Assembly: GCA_021464245.1 (NCBI GenBank)
Contig: JADCRB010000046.1
Coordinates: 6,032,760 to 6,096,759, forward strand
From: Carallia brachiata
Lineage: Eukaryota > Streptophyta > Magnoliopsida > Malpighiales > Rhizophoraceae
Length of the DNA stretch: 64,000 nucleotides
Direction of reading: 5' to 3'
Position numbers and translations under genes: made by a program
Shown: positions 38,951 to 50,846 of the stretch, in pieces
Layout of the letters: the number at the start of each line of letters is the position of its first letter
Numbering within the stretch: the first letter of the stretch is position 1
The notes under the pieces: model-generated
The model's input: the letters and a program-made list of their open reading frames with translations, nothing else
Database searches by the model: none
What the model was told of the DNA's origin: nothing

Positions 38951-39589
38951 CTATTTTAATGAATATTCAATTGATTATTAATATCTTAATTATGAGATGT
39001 TAGTTGCATGCTTATAATAATTGAATGTCCTGCGTAAAAAAGTGCCTAACATTACTTTTTATTTGAGTCCTATAATTTAAAATTTGTTCATTAATATTTT
39101 TTTGAAGCAAACAATCAAAATTAATGGCATTATTCGTTACATATTTAACGTATATTTGTCTATTCCATAAAAAAACGTACTAAAATTGGACAGAATTTTA
39201 AGTTATAGAACTCAAATGTAACTGTTTTGTTGTAAAATTATAATCTTAGAAATTGATTAATTTGAAACCCAAATAACACGAGTCCAAAATTCCTCTTAAA
39301 CTTAATATTTCTAAATTCAATGAACGGAAGATACAATTAACCAAAAATACAAAATATTTAAAATCCGAATGATTTAAGACTTGATAACCTGGACACTTGG
39401 TAAATTTGGAACCTTAAACATCTAAATTCAAATGACCCCAAAGCCAATGAACACGAAACTTGATGAATTTGTAATTCTTAATACCTAAAATCCGAATGAC
39501 TTAAGATTCAAAATAATTTAATTTTAATTCGACATAACTCACTTATTGTCATCCCTACCCAAGAGGGCTAATGTGAGAAGAAAACTAAG

Positions 39590-39790
39590 GCTTTGTTCTG
39601 TTTGGTGGGAAAGTGTGAGAAATGAGAAAAAAAAAAAATGCCACATAACTCATTCGTCCTTACAACTTTTTATTTTATTTTTTTATTATTTTATTTCTCA
39701 CATATTTCTCATATATTCAAACAACTTTTTTTTCATGATATTTTTTTTATAATTTTCTTTTTCACATTTTCTTGTAAACCAAACAAAGTA
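39590..39790. mobile_element. MITE with 'ctttgtt..gttt' terminal inverted repeats
   Basis: Left end 'ctttgttctgtttggtggga' is an imperfect inverted match of the right end 'aaaccaaacaaag' (complement 'ctttgtttggttt'). ~200 bp, AT-rich, no coding. Similar 'gtttgg' ends occur at 52684-53070 and 58541-59515. Confidence 0.55.
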
Positions 39791-40930
39791 TAAAAGAAAA
39801 CTAGGGCAGGGACCCTAATTAATGGCACAAAATGAGTTCGAACGGTAGTTGTTTTCTTATAATGTGGGCTTTCAATTTCCAATTAAGAAAAATCTTTAAA
39901 TTTAGGTGTTTAGTAATTTTATTTTTTTAATAAATAAAATTTATATATAATCTTATATCATATAATTTTATTTTTTTATATTTTTATTTTAAATAAATTC
40001 AACTTATTATATGATATAAAATATTTATTAAAAAATATGAAACAAAATAAAAGTCATCAAAGTGTTGGTGGGAAAAAAAAAAACTGATTGGTGGGTCCAA
40101 TGTACTGGCAACACGTTTCATCCACGGTGTAGATGAACTTATGATTAAGTGTCGGGCTTGGAGAAGCCTTGTGCAATCATGTGACAATAACTATCGTAAT
40201 AGAAAATCATCACCGTCTAAAACTTTCCGGGGTGCCAAAATTCGGACATGTGCGTAAAACACATGCATAATGGCATTCTGGCATATGGGTCAGACCAGTA
40301 ACATGTGAAGTGGGGTGATGTGATCTTACACTAAATATTCCATCAACTCTACCAAAAATTAAGATTTTGGTTTTGTCTGCAAATGGAAACAACTTAACAT
40401 ATTAAAAAAAAAAAAAAAAGGTGATAATTAGTGAGATTTTTTAAATTGGATCAAAGTGATATATGTGTTATATATCAGCAAATGATAAAAAAGATTTTTA
40501 AAAAATAAATTGTAAGATATTATTAAATTAATTATATAATTATTTTGATATTATTTTATATTGAACTGTATAATCCTTTAAAAGAAAGCCAGCCAACCAA
40601 TTCGCCTTTGCTCGAATGATAACGAGGGTCGCCTTTTGGTCTAGTGGCTATCTCAATTTTTTACGGCTTTTCTGTTGGGTAGAGCATGTGGGCAATGCTG
40701 CAATGGTGAAGTAACAGAACGTGGGAATAATTGAATGAGGCTCAGAATTCTTCAGACTCGAAGTATACATTGAGAAAAAATATATATATATTTAAATTCT
40801 GGCTACTTTCAGGGACTCACATGGGAGGTTTGTTTTTTAACATTAAGAAGAAGTCTCGGTCCTCAATTTATAGTTGCAGTTCTTGTGCTGGCACACCACT
40901 CCACAACCTCCGTTGTTCCTATCACAAGAA

Positions 40931-42112
40931 ATGGCAAAACTGGTTCTTGCATTGGCTTTCTTCATACCATTCTGCTCTGTTCTCACTATTAATGTCAGTG
41001 CATTTGCTCCTTCTGGGTGGACCAAAGCTCATGCTACTTTTTATGGGGGAAGTGATGCCTCAGGAACTATGGGTATGCATCCAACTATTCCATTTTAGAA
41101 TTCAGTCTTTTATCCATTTACATGTACATTTTGAAACGCGGAAACAGTTGTAAAAATAAGGGTTAATGTCCATTTCTAGACCATACAGTGTTAGAGACTC
41201 GTGTACTGGGAATAATACCCTTTTTGATACACTTTATAATTGTCTGAACCATTTCTATTGTTTTATTGCAGGGGGAGCTTGTGGATATGGAGACTTGTAT
41301 TCGACTGGTTATGGGACTAGAACAGCTGCCTTGAGCACTGCATTGTTCAATGATGGAGCTTCATGTGGGCAGTGCTACAGAATCGTATGTGATTATGAAT
41401 CTGACTCCAGATGGTGCATTAAAGGGGCATCTGTGACCATTACTGCAACAAATTTCTGCCCTCCAAATTTTGCTCTTCCGAACAACAATGGAGGCTGGTG
41501 CAATCCTCCCCTCCAGCACTTTGATATGGCACAGCCTGCCTGGGAAAAGATTGGTATCTACCGCGGAGGAATTGTGCCTGTCCTGTTCCAGAGGTACTAA
41601 CAATTACAAATTGCTTATAACTATTAGATCTGGAGCTCAATTAGTTCTAATACTACTGTTAGAGCTTAATTATATGAACCAAACTTTTATTAATTTGCAC
41701 ACGTCATATAACAATTACAGAAGTACACGGTCTAATTATAATCTCTGAGATTGTTCTTACCAGCCACACAATAAACCGAAACTTCACTCTTAATTAATGG
41801 AACAGGGTTCCGTGCAAGAAGCATGGTGGAGTTAGATTCACAATAAACGGGAGGGACTACTTTGAGCTAGTGCTGATCAGCAATGTGGCAGGGGCCGGAT
41901 CCATTCAATCTGTGTCCATCAAAGGCTCAAAAACAGACTGGATGGCAATGTCAAGGAATTGGGGAGCTAATTGGCAGTCCAATGCCTATCTCAATGGCCA
42001 ATCTTTATCCTTCAGGGTCACAACTACTGATGGAGAGACCAGGGTTTTTCCAGACATTGTACCGGCTAATTGGGCCTTTGGCCAGACTTTCTCTTGCTCA
42101 ATGCAGTTCTGA
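40931..42112 (+). CDS. EXPA: Alpha-expansin, 256 aa, three exons
   Basis: Exons 40931-41072, 41272-41593, 41806-42112, all in frame. Secreted cell-wall-loosening protein. Signal peptide: about residues 1-24 ('[17 protein letters not shown]'). Then the GH45-like domain with '[20 protein letters not shown]', paired cysteines, '[19 protein letters not shown]' (the alpha-expansin insertion) and the conserved 'HFDMAQPAW'. The C-terminal domain has '[20 protein letters not shown]', '[20 protein letters not shown]' and ends '[11 protein letters not shown]'. The ATG is chosen because it starts directly before the signal peptide; an upstream in-frame extension has no ATG and is not conserved. Intron 2 holds a short transposon piece. 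Loosening is thought to be non-hydrolytic. Subtype not assigned. Confidence 0.95.
41655..41740 (+). repeat. Short dispersed repeat in expansin intron 2
   Basis: Matches 5535-5625 ('gttagagcttaattatatga', 'cttttattaat', 'ataacaatta'). Explains part of the 212-base intron. Confidence 0.4.
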
Positions 42113-42839
42113 AGTTGCCAGCACCTTGAAAGTTCAGGCTTCAAAATTTGGCTGAGGCGTGCTTATAATTTTACCAGAGCAGCCCGCCCACAGTGGTCAA
42201 AAAAAAAAAAAAGCATGTTCTTCTAGCTGTGGTTTCTGATGGGAAGTAGCAATTCCATGGACTCTTTAAATTCTTTCTGAATAAATATGGCCAGAGATTT
42301 GTTCAGGGATCTGCGGAACAGAACTCAAAGTTTTTTTTTTTTTGTTAAATACATAGTTGCTACTACTTAATAAGAAGTGCAAGGAATTGCACCTTAAGAT
42401 AGTTTCATTTTATGTTACTTCAGTGAAGGCCTAGAATAGCAATTTAAGATCCAATTTTTTTCATGTTTCAATTCATTTAATCCTCTTGTAGCAGGAATTC
42501 TGTTAATTATTATTAAAGGTACGAATTTTACATCCCTTAACAATACAGTAGAATAACATGACATGGTTTATTAGATTACGTTGGTCCACAGCTCAAAAGG
42601 AAAGTGAATTGGGTTGAGATAAAGGTTTTTCGCTCTCCATTCAACATTAAAGAATCCCCTCGAGCACTAACTTGTTGCTAAAATGACAACAATAATAAAT
42701 TCGCAAACTTGAATTAAAACCAAAGTACAAGTCAAATGAGTAAGATGCAGAGCAAAAATCAAACAAAAGAACTAAAGCAACATAATTGGATCCATCATAT
42801 AAACCTTAAAATTGGTAGCTTTTAATACACCTAGCTAAA

Positions 42840-43135
42840 TCTTTTTTTTTTTTTGAATAATAAAAAAGATACATCTCCAATATGTAAGTCATCGTATCTG
42901 TGGGCAGAGGCTGGAGATTATTCGTTGATATCTTTATTTAACCATCTCCATAAGAAGGACCCTCAACCTGAGTACTATTGACTTACATAGGCTTTCCCCA
43001 CATATGATCTCGGTGTGAATGAGTTTTTAATCCACTACTACGCTACGTCATAAATCCCCGTAAACTTTGGTGGCTGACATCGGCAAAGAAACTCAAACCT
43101 GAACCAAGACGGGGGAAAACACAGTGAATGACCAC
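42840..43135 (-). mobile_element. tRNA-derived SINE, copy 2
   Basis: Second copy of the family at 18875-19182. B-box-like 'caggtttgagtttc' on the minus strand, shared 'accaaagtttacggggattt' against 'cccagagtttacagaaattt', and the same 3' body ending in an A/T tail near 42842-42865. A-box is degraded. Confidence 0.7.
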
Positions 43136-43387
43136 GAAGTGACCGGTTCAAGTGATCCTAGCAACTTAAAACGTGTGCAAAACATTGGATATGGACATAA
43201 ACCCACTAAACCTGCAAGACACAAATTGAGAGCAACTCGAGAACTGCACAAAGCCAAAATAGGGAGGGAGGGAGAGAGAGCGAAGTACCATGTTGAAAGA
43301 CAAAACATAAGGGATAATTTCAAGACTAATAATTTAAATATACTAGCAATTAGTAAATCAAATGAACATTTTATGTTATTGTTTTAG

Positions 43388-43560
43388 AAGAATGAGTCTT
43401 GGTATAATGATAAAAAGAGCTTTTTTATTATCTAAACGTCATAGCTTTGAGTTTTGGAACAATCTCTTTATAAAAACATGGGCAAGGCTAAGTATATTTG
43501 AGTTTTTCCCCATACTCCATGTATACTGGTCTAGTGCATTTTATGTCCATTCCACAACTT
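43388..43560 (+). mobile_element. Degenerate Au-like SINE
   Basis: The order of motifs fits the widespread tRNA-derived SINE of flowering plants: 'gaatgagtcttggtataatg' (A-box side), 'gtcatagctttgagttttgg' (B-box), 'acaatctctttataaaaaca', 'gggcaaggctaagtatattt', 'ccccatactcc' and 'tagtgcat'. Strongly mutated, so identification is from motif order. Confidence 0.55.
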
Positions 43561-43599
43561 ATATTTTTCCAACCGTATAAATGTGTAGAGAGGTTGATC

Positions 43600-45028
43600 G
43601 ACAAAATCTTGTAAACGTACATGGTCGTTCGTAGTAATAACACATTGTAAATATTTTAAGTATTAAATCCAAGAAAACAAAGAATCAATTATAATTTATA
43701 CTATTTGAAAAGAAAGTTGATGTTGTGGAAACTATAAAAAGATAAATACTATTAAATTAAGCAAATTAAACTAATTAAATGAAACTAATGGCAATTTGGA
43801 GATATTTTAACTTAAGAACAAGAGTACTAGGCTATGAGTTTTTACTTAAAAGGGATCGAATTATACGAAATTTTGTGGACAAGTAATTTGAATGTCAATT
43901 CTTCTTACTTAGTTAGTGTTCTTGGTCAAATAACCTTAACTATATTGAATATAATTGTGATTTTCTCTCAAACTTACACAAAGTAGATTAAACTCATTAA
44001 AAATAGAGAATTTCTAATGACGTCATATAAACTTATCTCGTGTCTGACTCAAAATTCATATGTTTATCTATAATGCACGACTCGTATCTCATCTGTCGAT
44101 CTCAACACAAATCCTATGACTACTTTCTTGGTGATCAAGTACAAAAGTATGATTAAGAACAAAATAGATAAATTAAATCTAATTTTCAATATGAAATTGC
44201 AATATAATTAAACGAACTATAAAAGTATCCACAAAAAATCACATAATTCAACCATCAATTAAGGTACATCCTTTTTGCCCTAGTTTAGAGTTTTAGCTAC
44301 TCATGCTAAAAATCAAAGGAAAACTAACAGCATCAAAGAATTTAAAAGAAAAAGAAAGTAAAGGAAGGGAATTAGAAAACTCATGTCCGATGTCTTCCAG
44401 TTTCTTCTTTGTGTTTTTCTCCTTTTCATTCTCTGCGTCTCTCTTTTTTTCTTGTGTTTTTCATAATAGCTTCCCAAAGTCTCCCAAATATTCTATAACT
44501 TGGATATTTATATCCCTCCAAAATAATAAAAGTGTAAGCCTTAAAATATCCAAATTCGAGGAGGAAAAGGATTTGTAAATTTTCAAATAGTTTTGACTAT
44601 GAATTTTTGACCCAAGTTTCGACCCCTTTTAGGCAAAATCTAAAATCGGTCAAAACAGCAAAGTTATAGTCTATCTCTTACCTTCGATTCGGTTCAAGAA
44701 TCATCCAATTGCGACTTATGTAGAGGAAATTATCGCTGAAAGACCTAACAGTGCGCAAAGCTATACAATTCTACCCAAATTGCACCACAAATCAGTTTTC
44801 CAACCAAATTTTGATCTAGTTCTTTGGTTCTTGGCTTGTTTTCACTCTCTCCAAATGCAATAGGTCCTTTTGATATGGTTCAAATACTCTAGTTATGCCC
44901 ATCTATCCTACAAAACATAAAATAACCAACTGATGTAAAATCTACCAAAATTCACAATATTTACACAGTTAAAGTACAAAAAAATATATATAAATATACA
45001 TAAACCTATGTAAATATTGAACCTATCA
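43600..45028 (-). mobile_element. Probable 3' LTR of an Athila-type element
   Basis: The region immediately past a polypurine tract (45044-45029) starts on the minus strand with 'tgataggttcaatatttac', i.e. the TG expected at an LTR start. No coding. The far end and the partner LTR are not identified within the window, so the extent is approximate. Confidence 0.5.
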
Positions 45029-45044
45029 AATTCCCCCACACTTG
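45029..45044 (-). other. Polypurine tract of the Athila-type element
   Basis: Minus strand 'caagtgtgggggaatt' directly before 'TGATAGG'. Such G-rich tracts prime plus-strand synthesis next to the 3' LTR in Ty3/gypsy elements. Confidence 0.65.
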
Positions 45045-46489
45045 ACTTATTGTTTGTCCTCAATCACTTCATATCCCACACTAGCAAGCAAGAGAAAATA
45101 GTATTGATATTCGCCAAAATTTCTCTTTAAGTCAAAGTCTTGAAAAAAAAGTCTCATTAACACATAATAACGTCAATCAAAGAGCATATGCAATACTTTG
45201 CTAACCATGCACAATCGTTAATCTCATCATCCCTCACATAACATAGTCAAGAGAATGTGAGTGTGCGCCAAACCCCTTATTGATCAATAGAAGATACATA
45301 GTGACAATCATTTATAATCTAATTAAATAAACCTATCTTTAAATCCCTTAAGCTCATCTCTTTCTGCTATAGTCGACATACACGTCAAGAATCAATAAGA
45401 CTTTGATTTGTTTTTTCAATTTATATTTGAGAGGCTTTGAATTTTTCTCTAAATACTAATATACTTTTTAACACAAATATCATTATGTGCGGTGTCGATA
45501 GCCGATTATTACCTCACAGTGGAGATTTCGAGTGCTTTGTATACTCATAATTTAAGTTTCCTTTTTGACGTAAAGATCAACTTTTGTAATATCGACCCTC
45601 AGTTACTCAGTAAATCAAAATAGAAGAGTAGAGTAACTAAAAGTAAACTAAGCATCAAAATATTTTTTTCTAAAATACTTAAATCATCTCAACTAATGTA
45701 TGCTCTAATTCTTTTCTAACATTGAGAAATAATCAAATGAGTTTTAGTTCTTTCAAATAGGTGAACTTAATGGGAAACTACATAATAGTAACTACACAAT
45801 CAACATCTCTGAAAAAGGGTTCTTGTGCATGAATAATCTCTTAATATATATATTAGTAAAGAACAATTCAACCAACAATTGATCATGATTAGCCAAATAT
45901 CAAATATGCTCAAAAATTAAAATCACATGTGCTAGTTTTATCATCGGCTTAGAAGATTTTTAACTCAATGAAAAATTCAGTGAATATTAACCCAACAAGC
46001 AACCTAAATTGAATTAACAAAAATTTTTGAAAAATTTAGCACAAAATTGCAAAAGTTTAACTAAAGTATCAAAAACTCACCCTCCTCTATACTTAGCCAA
46101 TAGTGTCCTCGACGTTGCAATAAAAACAAATTGAAAAAAAAAAGGACGAAACTACCCTGATAAAGCGGAGAAAAAGGGGCAACACTCACATGCTCCACCA
46201 TCATCGGACAAACAACTTATGAAAAAACAATAGGAGACAAGAAAAGTAAAAACAAAGAGGAGAACAGAGAGCAAAAACATATGACAACTAAAATCCTAAA
46301 AAGTAAATAAATACAAACCTAGAGAATCTAAGTCATTGAAAAAGAAAAACAAAACAAAACACTGCAATCAATAAAAAGAAACTAGAAGCAAAGAGTTGGA
46401 AAAAAACAAGAAGGAAGTGGGCGTGCAGTGAGAGCATCCATAAGCTGACGAAACTAATGCTCCTGGGTCTCCAAAATCTAGTACAATAA
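45045..46489 (-). mobile_element. Non-coding 3' part of the Athila-type element
   Basis: Between the downstream ORF and the polypurine tract. AT-rich, no supported frame; typical long untranslated spacer of Athila elements. Confidence 0.45.
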
Positions 46490-47452
46490 CTGTCATTGTT
46501 CTTCCAAATTACGCTCAATAGTGTCCAAGTGTCGATTCACATCATAAAGCATTTGTCTCACTGAGGGAAAACGAGACCTAGACTCACGTTCTAATGACTT
46601 AGAATAACTCGATCCTACTTTACCATCATCAGGCTCCATGTCATCATCCCATTCAGCGTTCACAACGTGGACTGCAATATTCTTTGCCCTAAAATATTTC
46701 CATCGCCACACATCATTAATGCATACAAATCTTAAATGAGTGATTGTGGAATGAGAAACAGCATTTGAACCAGTCGTCTTAACCATAATCTGATTAGTGA
46801 GGTCCACTTGAAAGTCTCAAAAGATCCTTGTCAAGACTAGGGGAAAACAAAAATTTTTATCTTTTCTATTCGATTTGGCAACCTCCGTCGTAGACTGTAT
46901 AATTATTGAAACAAGAAGAATGCATGGGATTTTATCCATGCCCTTAAATATCTTGTACATGAAATAGATGTCGATAATGCAGGCCTCATTGTAGCCACCA
47001 CCACAAAGAATGACATTAAAAATGAACAAGTAGATCGGTAGCCGCCCACGTAGGCTATGCTTCTAAGTGAAAGTTTTCACCCCTTGGTCGACAATCTGAG
47101 AAACATATCTACCATAACCTAACCCTTTGTTGTTGCCCTTATTTGGATCATAATATGGATCAGAAATAATAGTTTTCATCGTGTGCGAAAACATAGGGCC
47201 CTCATTCCTTAGGTGAAAAAGAGCAGCTAGATAGCCTTGATCAGTGTTAATACAAACCCCTTTCATATAGGAGTCAGTCATATTCAAGTGATCATTGTTT
47301 TTTTTTTTTTTTTCAATATTTGCAAAGAACTCATGAACCAAAGTAGGATAATAGTCTGCTTGAAGATCCAATATGGATTCCCAACCAAGCTTCACAAATT
47401 CTTCCTGAAGATGACAAAACTCATCAACATTGGCAACAATAGTGCGTTCCAC
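46490..47452 (-). pseudogene. Downstream ORF of Athila-type retroelement (broken)
   Basis: Three pieces in sequence on the minus strand: 47452-47063 ('LGWESILDLQADYYPTLVHE', 'FFANIE'), 47029-46817 ('CIIDIYFMYKIFKGM', 'LVLTRIF') and 46807-46493 ('GSNAVSHSTITHL'). They match the order of the plant 'putative transposon protein' domain found after the integrase in Athila elements. Stops or frame changes separate the pieces. Function is unknown; an envelope-like role has been suggested for this position but is not shown. Confidence 0.7.
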
Positions 47453-49278
47453 AACAAGTTTATATTATGCCCAAGTCGAATGCTATTGAAAATTAGCTTT
47501 GGAGCTAAATCGAGTGGTGTTATATACTCATGTAGCTTGGTTTGCTCCTCGAGAACCTACACCTTTAGATTTCTCAACTCGACCTTTTTCGACATTGTGA
47601 CAGATGTCTCCAACCCTACAAAAAGAGATTCAAATGACAATTAACCTAATTACATCATAGGACACAATAATGATCAATTCTTGACTCCATAAGCCCTTAA
47701 TAAGTGTGAAACTACCCAACCATCAATGCAATAAGTAGCAAATACCCAACAAACTCAATATTGCTCACAATGGTAGAAAGGTTCATTATGCATCAACACC
47801 CAACAATTAAAAGGCATTATTAAACCAATCTACCCATTAAAATTCACAATCCCAAAAATTATAACTAAATAATCAAGACCCAATCATCAATTTTAAAATT
47901 AAGCATTACTTTAGCATGAATGGACAAGAATTAACAACACCCAACATGAATTATAGACAAGTAATCAACACTCAAGCACCAAATTCAATTACCCATGGAG
48001 CATGAAAAATAAATCAAATCATTAATTGAAAGATAAACACTAAAGAGAACTTCATCCTAGTTTTCTTTACTAAAGGACATGGGTAGCAATCACAAACCTT
48101 AGAACCAAAGTTGAATCTTCTCCAAGAAGAAGAGAAACCCAAAAGCTTGGTTACAAGAACTAGAAAATCGTAGGAGAAAGATGAGTGAAGTTGGGTGAAT
48201 TTGAAGGGTAATAGAGGTTATGGTTTTGTTTATTGAAGAAGAGGAAAAGAGATTGGTGAAAAGAAATTAAGATTTGCGTAGAGGGATTATCATTGGGTTA
48301 GGGTTCTAGGTATTGGGGGGTTTAAGAAAAGAAGAAATAAATAAAGAAGTTAAAGAGGGATGGGAGTCTCATTGCATTTAAAAAGCTCATTTTTTTTACG
48401 GTGAAATAGAGCTAAATTAGACCACACCAAGTCCGGGTTCGAACCAAGTCCGATTGGGTTCTGTTTTGTCCCTTTTTATTTTTTTATACTGGACCTGGTC
48501 TGGTTAAGCTATGTACAAATCTAGGATGGGACCAGACCAGGTCACTCTCATTTCTTGGTTCCAACAACCAACTGGATCTGGTTCGATTGGCCGCCAAGTC
48601 TAGTTGTGCAGGACACTTTTTTTTTTTTTATAAGCTTAATAGCATCCAACTGGACCTGGTTCGGGTGTGGACCAGACTTGGTTGGATGTTTCTAGCAAAA
48701 GACCGGACTATATCTCCAGTCCTAGACCAGACCTAGTCGGTCCTTCCCTAACTAAAATAATAAATTATCAGACATGGTCTGAATGTAGACCGAGAACGGA
48801 CTTTTTTTTTTTCAATCTTCTCAAATTTATTCTCTAAAATGCTAAAATGCAACCTTAAAACAAAATAGGACATACCCCTACATCCTAACTTTTTCATACC
48901 AAAACTTTACATTTCCACCACAGATCCCCTTTGAGTATATATATATATATATAAACATTCCAATCAACAAATAAATACTTAACAAGATAATTCCTCTTCT
49001 ACTCATACTCACCCCTATACTCAAGATAAACAACATCCATTTGTTGGACAATAATGACAAAAGTAAGGATAATAATTACTCTTTGAATCAAGCTGCTCGT
49101 AATCCGTTGTTTTGCGATAGACATGTTTTTCCTTCCCAAAGTTCCTACACACAAAAGAAAACAAAACAAACTTAATTAAACCTATCGATCAAAATAAAAT
49201 AAATAACAAAATAAACATTGAGTTGTCTCACAACAAACATTATATTTAGCATTTATAGTTAGACGGAGCTACTTTGAA
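47453..49278 (-). mobile_element. Spacer between integrase and downstream ORF
   Basis: Non-coding DNA inside the retroelement. A 48.4-48.8 kb block repeats 'accagacc(a/t)gg', 'ctggacctggttcg' and 'ctggatctggttcg' motifs, i.e. locally duplicated sequence. A short (TA)n run sits at 48.94 kb. Confidence 0.5.
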
Positions 49279-50580
49279 TCAATCAAGCCAAATAATGGAA
49301 TGGGCATCCACCACTCCATCACTTTCTAAGTATAGCTTCAGTCGTTGCCCGTTGACAGTGAACTTTTTCTGATCCTCACCTCTAATGTCAACTGCTTCAT
49401 AAAGAAGCACCTTAGTCACCTCAAAAGGACCCGAGCATCTGAACTTCAATTTGTTAAGAAAAAGTCGAAGTCTAAAGTTGAATAGTAAAAATTTTTGTCC
49501 TCCTTTGAACTCCCTTCGTTGTATGTGCTTGTCATGCCAAGCCTTGGTTTGCTCCTTATAAATTTGGGCATTCCCATACGAGTCCCTTTTGATTTCTTCA
49601 CGCTCATCAAGTTGAAGAAGTCTCCTTTCTCTAGCCGACTTCAAGTCATAATTCAATGTCTTTATAGCTCAATAAGCACGATGCTTCAACTCCACAGGTA
49701 AATGGCAAGGCTTGCCAAAGTCTAACTGATACGGAGACATTTCCAATGGTGTCTTATAAGCTGTTCGATAGGCCCACAATGCATCATCTAACTTGATAGC
49801 CCAATCTTTCCCCAAAAAGTTTACTGTCTTCTCTAGAATGGACTTAATCTCTCTATTGGAAATTTCTACTTGGCCACTCATTTGTGGATGATGGAGAGTG
49901 CTAGTTCTGAATTGGCACTCATATTTGCTCAAGAGACTCTCGAAGTCTTTATTTTTAAAGTGGACTCCATTGCCACTTATAATCACCCATGGCACCCCAA
50001 AGTGTGAGAAGATGTTTTTCTTTATAAACTTTACAACCACTTTGGCAGTATTGTTAGATACTGCTACAACTTCAATCCACTTAGACATATAATCCACAAC
50101 TACTAGAATATAGAGATTACCGTGAGATAGTGGAAATAGTCTCATGAAGTCCAGCCCCCAAACATCAAATAACTCAACTTCTTGAATACCTGTCTGAGGC
50201 ATCTCTTGACGCTTACCAATATTACTAGTTTGTTGGCACCTGTGACAAGCTAACATAAAACTCCTATCATCCTTAAAAAGTGTAGGCCAATAGAATACGG
50301 ACTGAAGCACTTTATGTTATCTTATTGGCCCCAAAATGTCCTCCACAGGATAATGTATGACAATGAGTCAGAATGACCTCAATCTCTTCCTCGAGTACGC
50401 GTATTCGGATAATTATATCTACACAATTCTTAAAAAGTAACGGCTCCTCTCAAATAAAATGTTTGATATCTGAGAGGAATTTCTTCCTCTGATGATGAGT
50501 GAAATTTGGAGGAATAATGTTACTAGTCAAGAAATTAACATAATCTGCATACAAGGGATCTCTGCTTACATTGAATAACC
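49279..50580 (-). pseudogene. Athila-type (Ty3/gypsy) integrase, 3' end of pol, decayed
   Basis: Minus strand. The first part (about 50577-50311) gives 'YADYVNFLTSNIIPPNF', an H-H-C-C zinc-binding region ('THCHTLSCGGHFGANK') and two in-frame stops (TGA, TAA). 50310-49669 holds the catalytic core with '[14 protein letters not shown]', '[12 protein letters not shown]', '[19 protein letters not shown]' and '[18 protein letters not shown]'; the second acidic residue of the usual 'DNG' is changed ('GNG'), so activity is unlikely. 49656-49279 is the C-terminal part ('KYKEQTKAWHDKH'-like, ending 'HSIIWLD'). Upstream gag, protease, RT and RNase H are absent: the element is cut at about 50580. Confidence 0.9.
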
Positions 50581-50669
50581 ATAGAGATAGCACATGTTAT
50601 TATCATACAAAGGATGAACGCAAGTGATTGTCTTCAAAAGTTATGGAGAACAAGCCTTAAAGTTGGAAA

Positions 50670-50846
50670 ATGACAACTCCCAAAATATTAGTAATAGCAC
50701 TGGTGATGCTATTCATCGTATTGTGTCAAGCGGACACTACAAGTGCGGAGTGCTCTCCTAAGTATAAATTGCTCTACGTTCTTCGATGCGCCTTTACGCT
50801 TATACCAGATTGCAAGAAATACTGCAATGAGAAATGTTGTGGTTGA
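50670..50846 (+). CDS. Small cysteine-rich secreted peptide, 58 aa
   Basis: A single-exon frame of 58 codons, too short for usual ORF cutoffs. Residues 5-19 are a hydrophobic signal core ('KILVIALVMLFIVLC'), with a likely cleavage after 'TTSA' (residue 26). The mature ~32-residue peptide has six cysteines at 28, 40, 48, 52, 56 and 57: C-x11-C-x7-C-x3-C-x3-C-C, ending in glycine. I cannot assign it to defensins, thionins, snakins or knottins; the spacing is reminiscent of helical hairpin peptides (C-x3-C) but that is inference. A homologous block at 53357-53700 carries a decayed copy of equal length with no indel, so the frame was under selection in the past. Homology between the copies begins ~75 bases upstream of the ATG, right where the Athila fragment ends, so its old promoter is missing. 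Role unknown: defence or signalling peptide are the obvious guesses. Confidence 0.65.
   Translation: MTTPKILVIALVMLFIVLCQADTTSAECSPKYKLLYVLRCAFTLIPDCKKYCNEKCCG

Noticed and set aside
40585..40720. tRNA-like start 'ggtctagtggctat' before the expansin gene
   Set aside because: No matching B-box, no cloverleaf or acceptor pairing could be drawn.
47237..47644. 135-codon plus-strand frame
   Set aside because: Antisense to the Athila downstream ORF and contains a poly-Phe run from a T tract.
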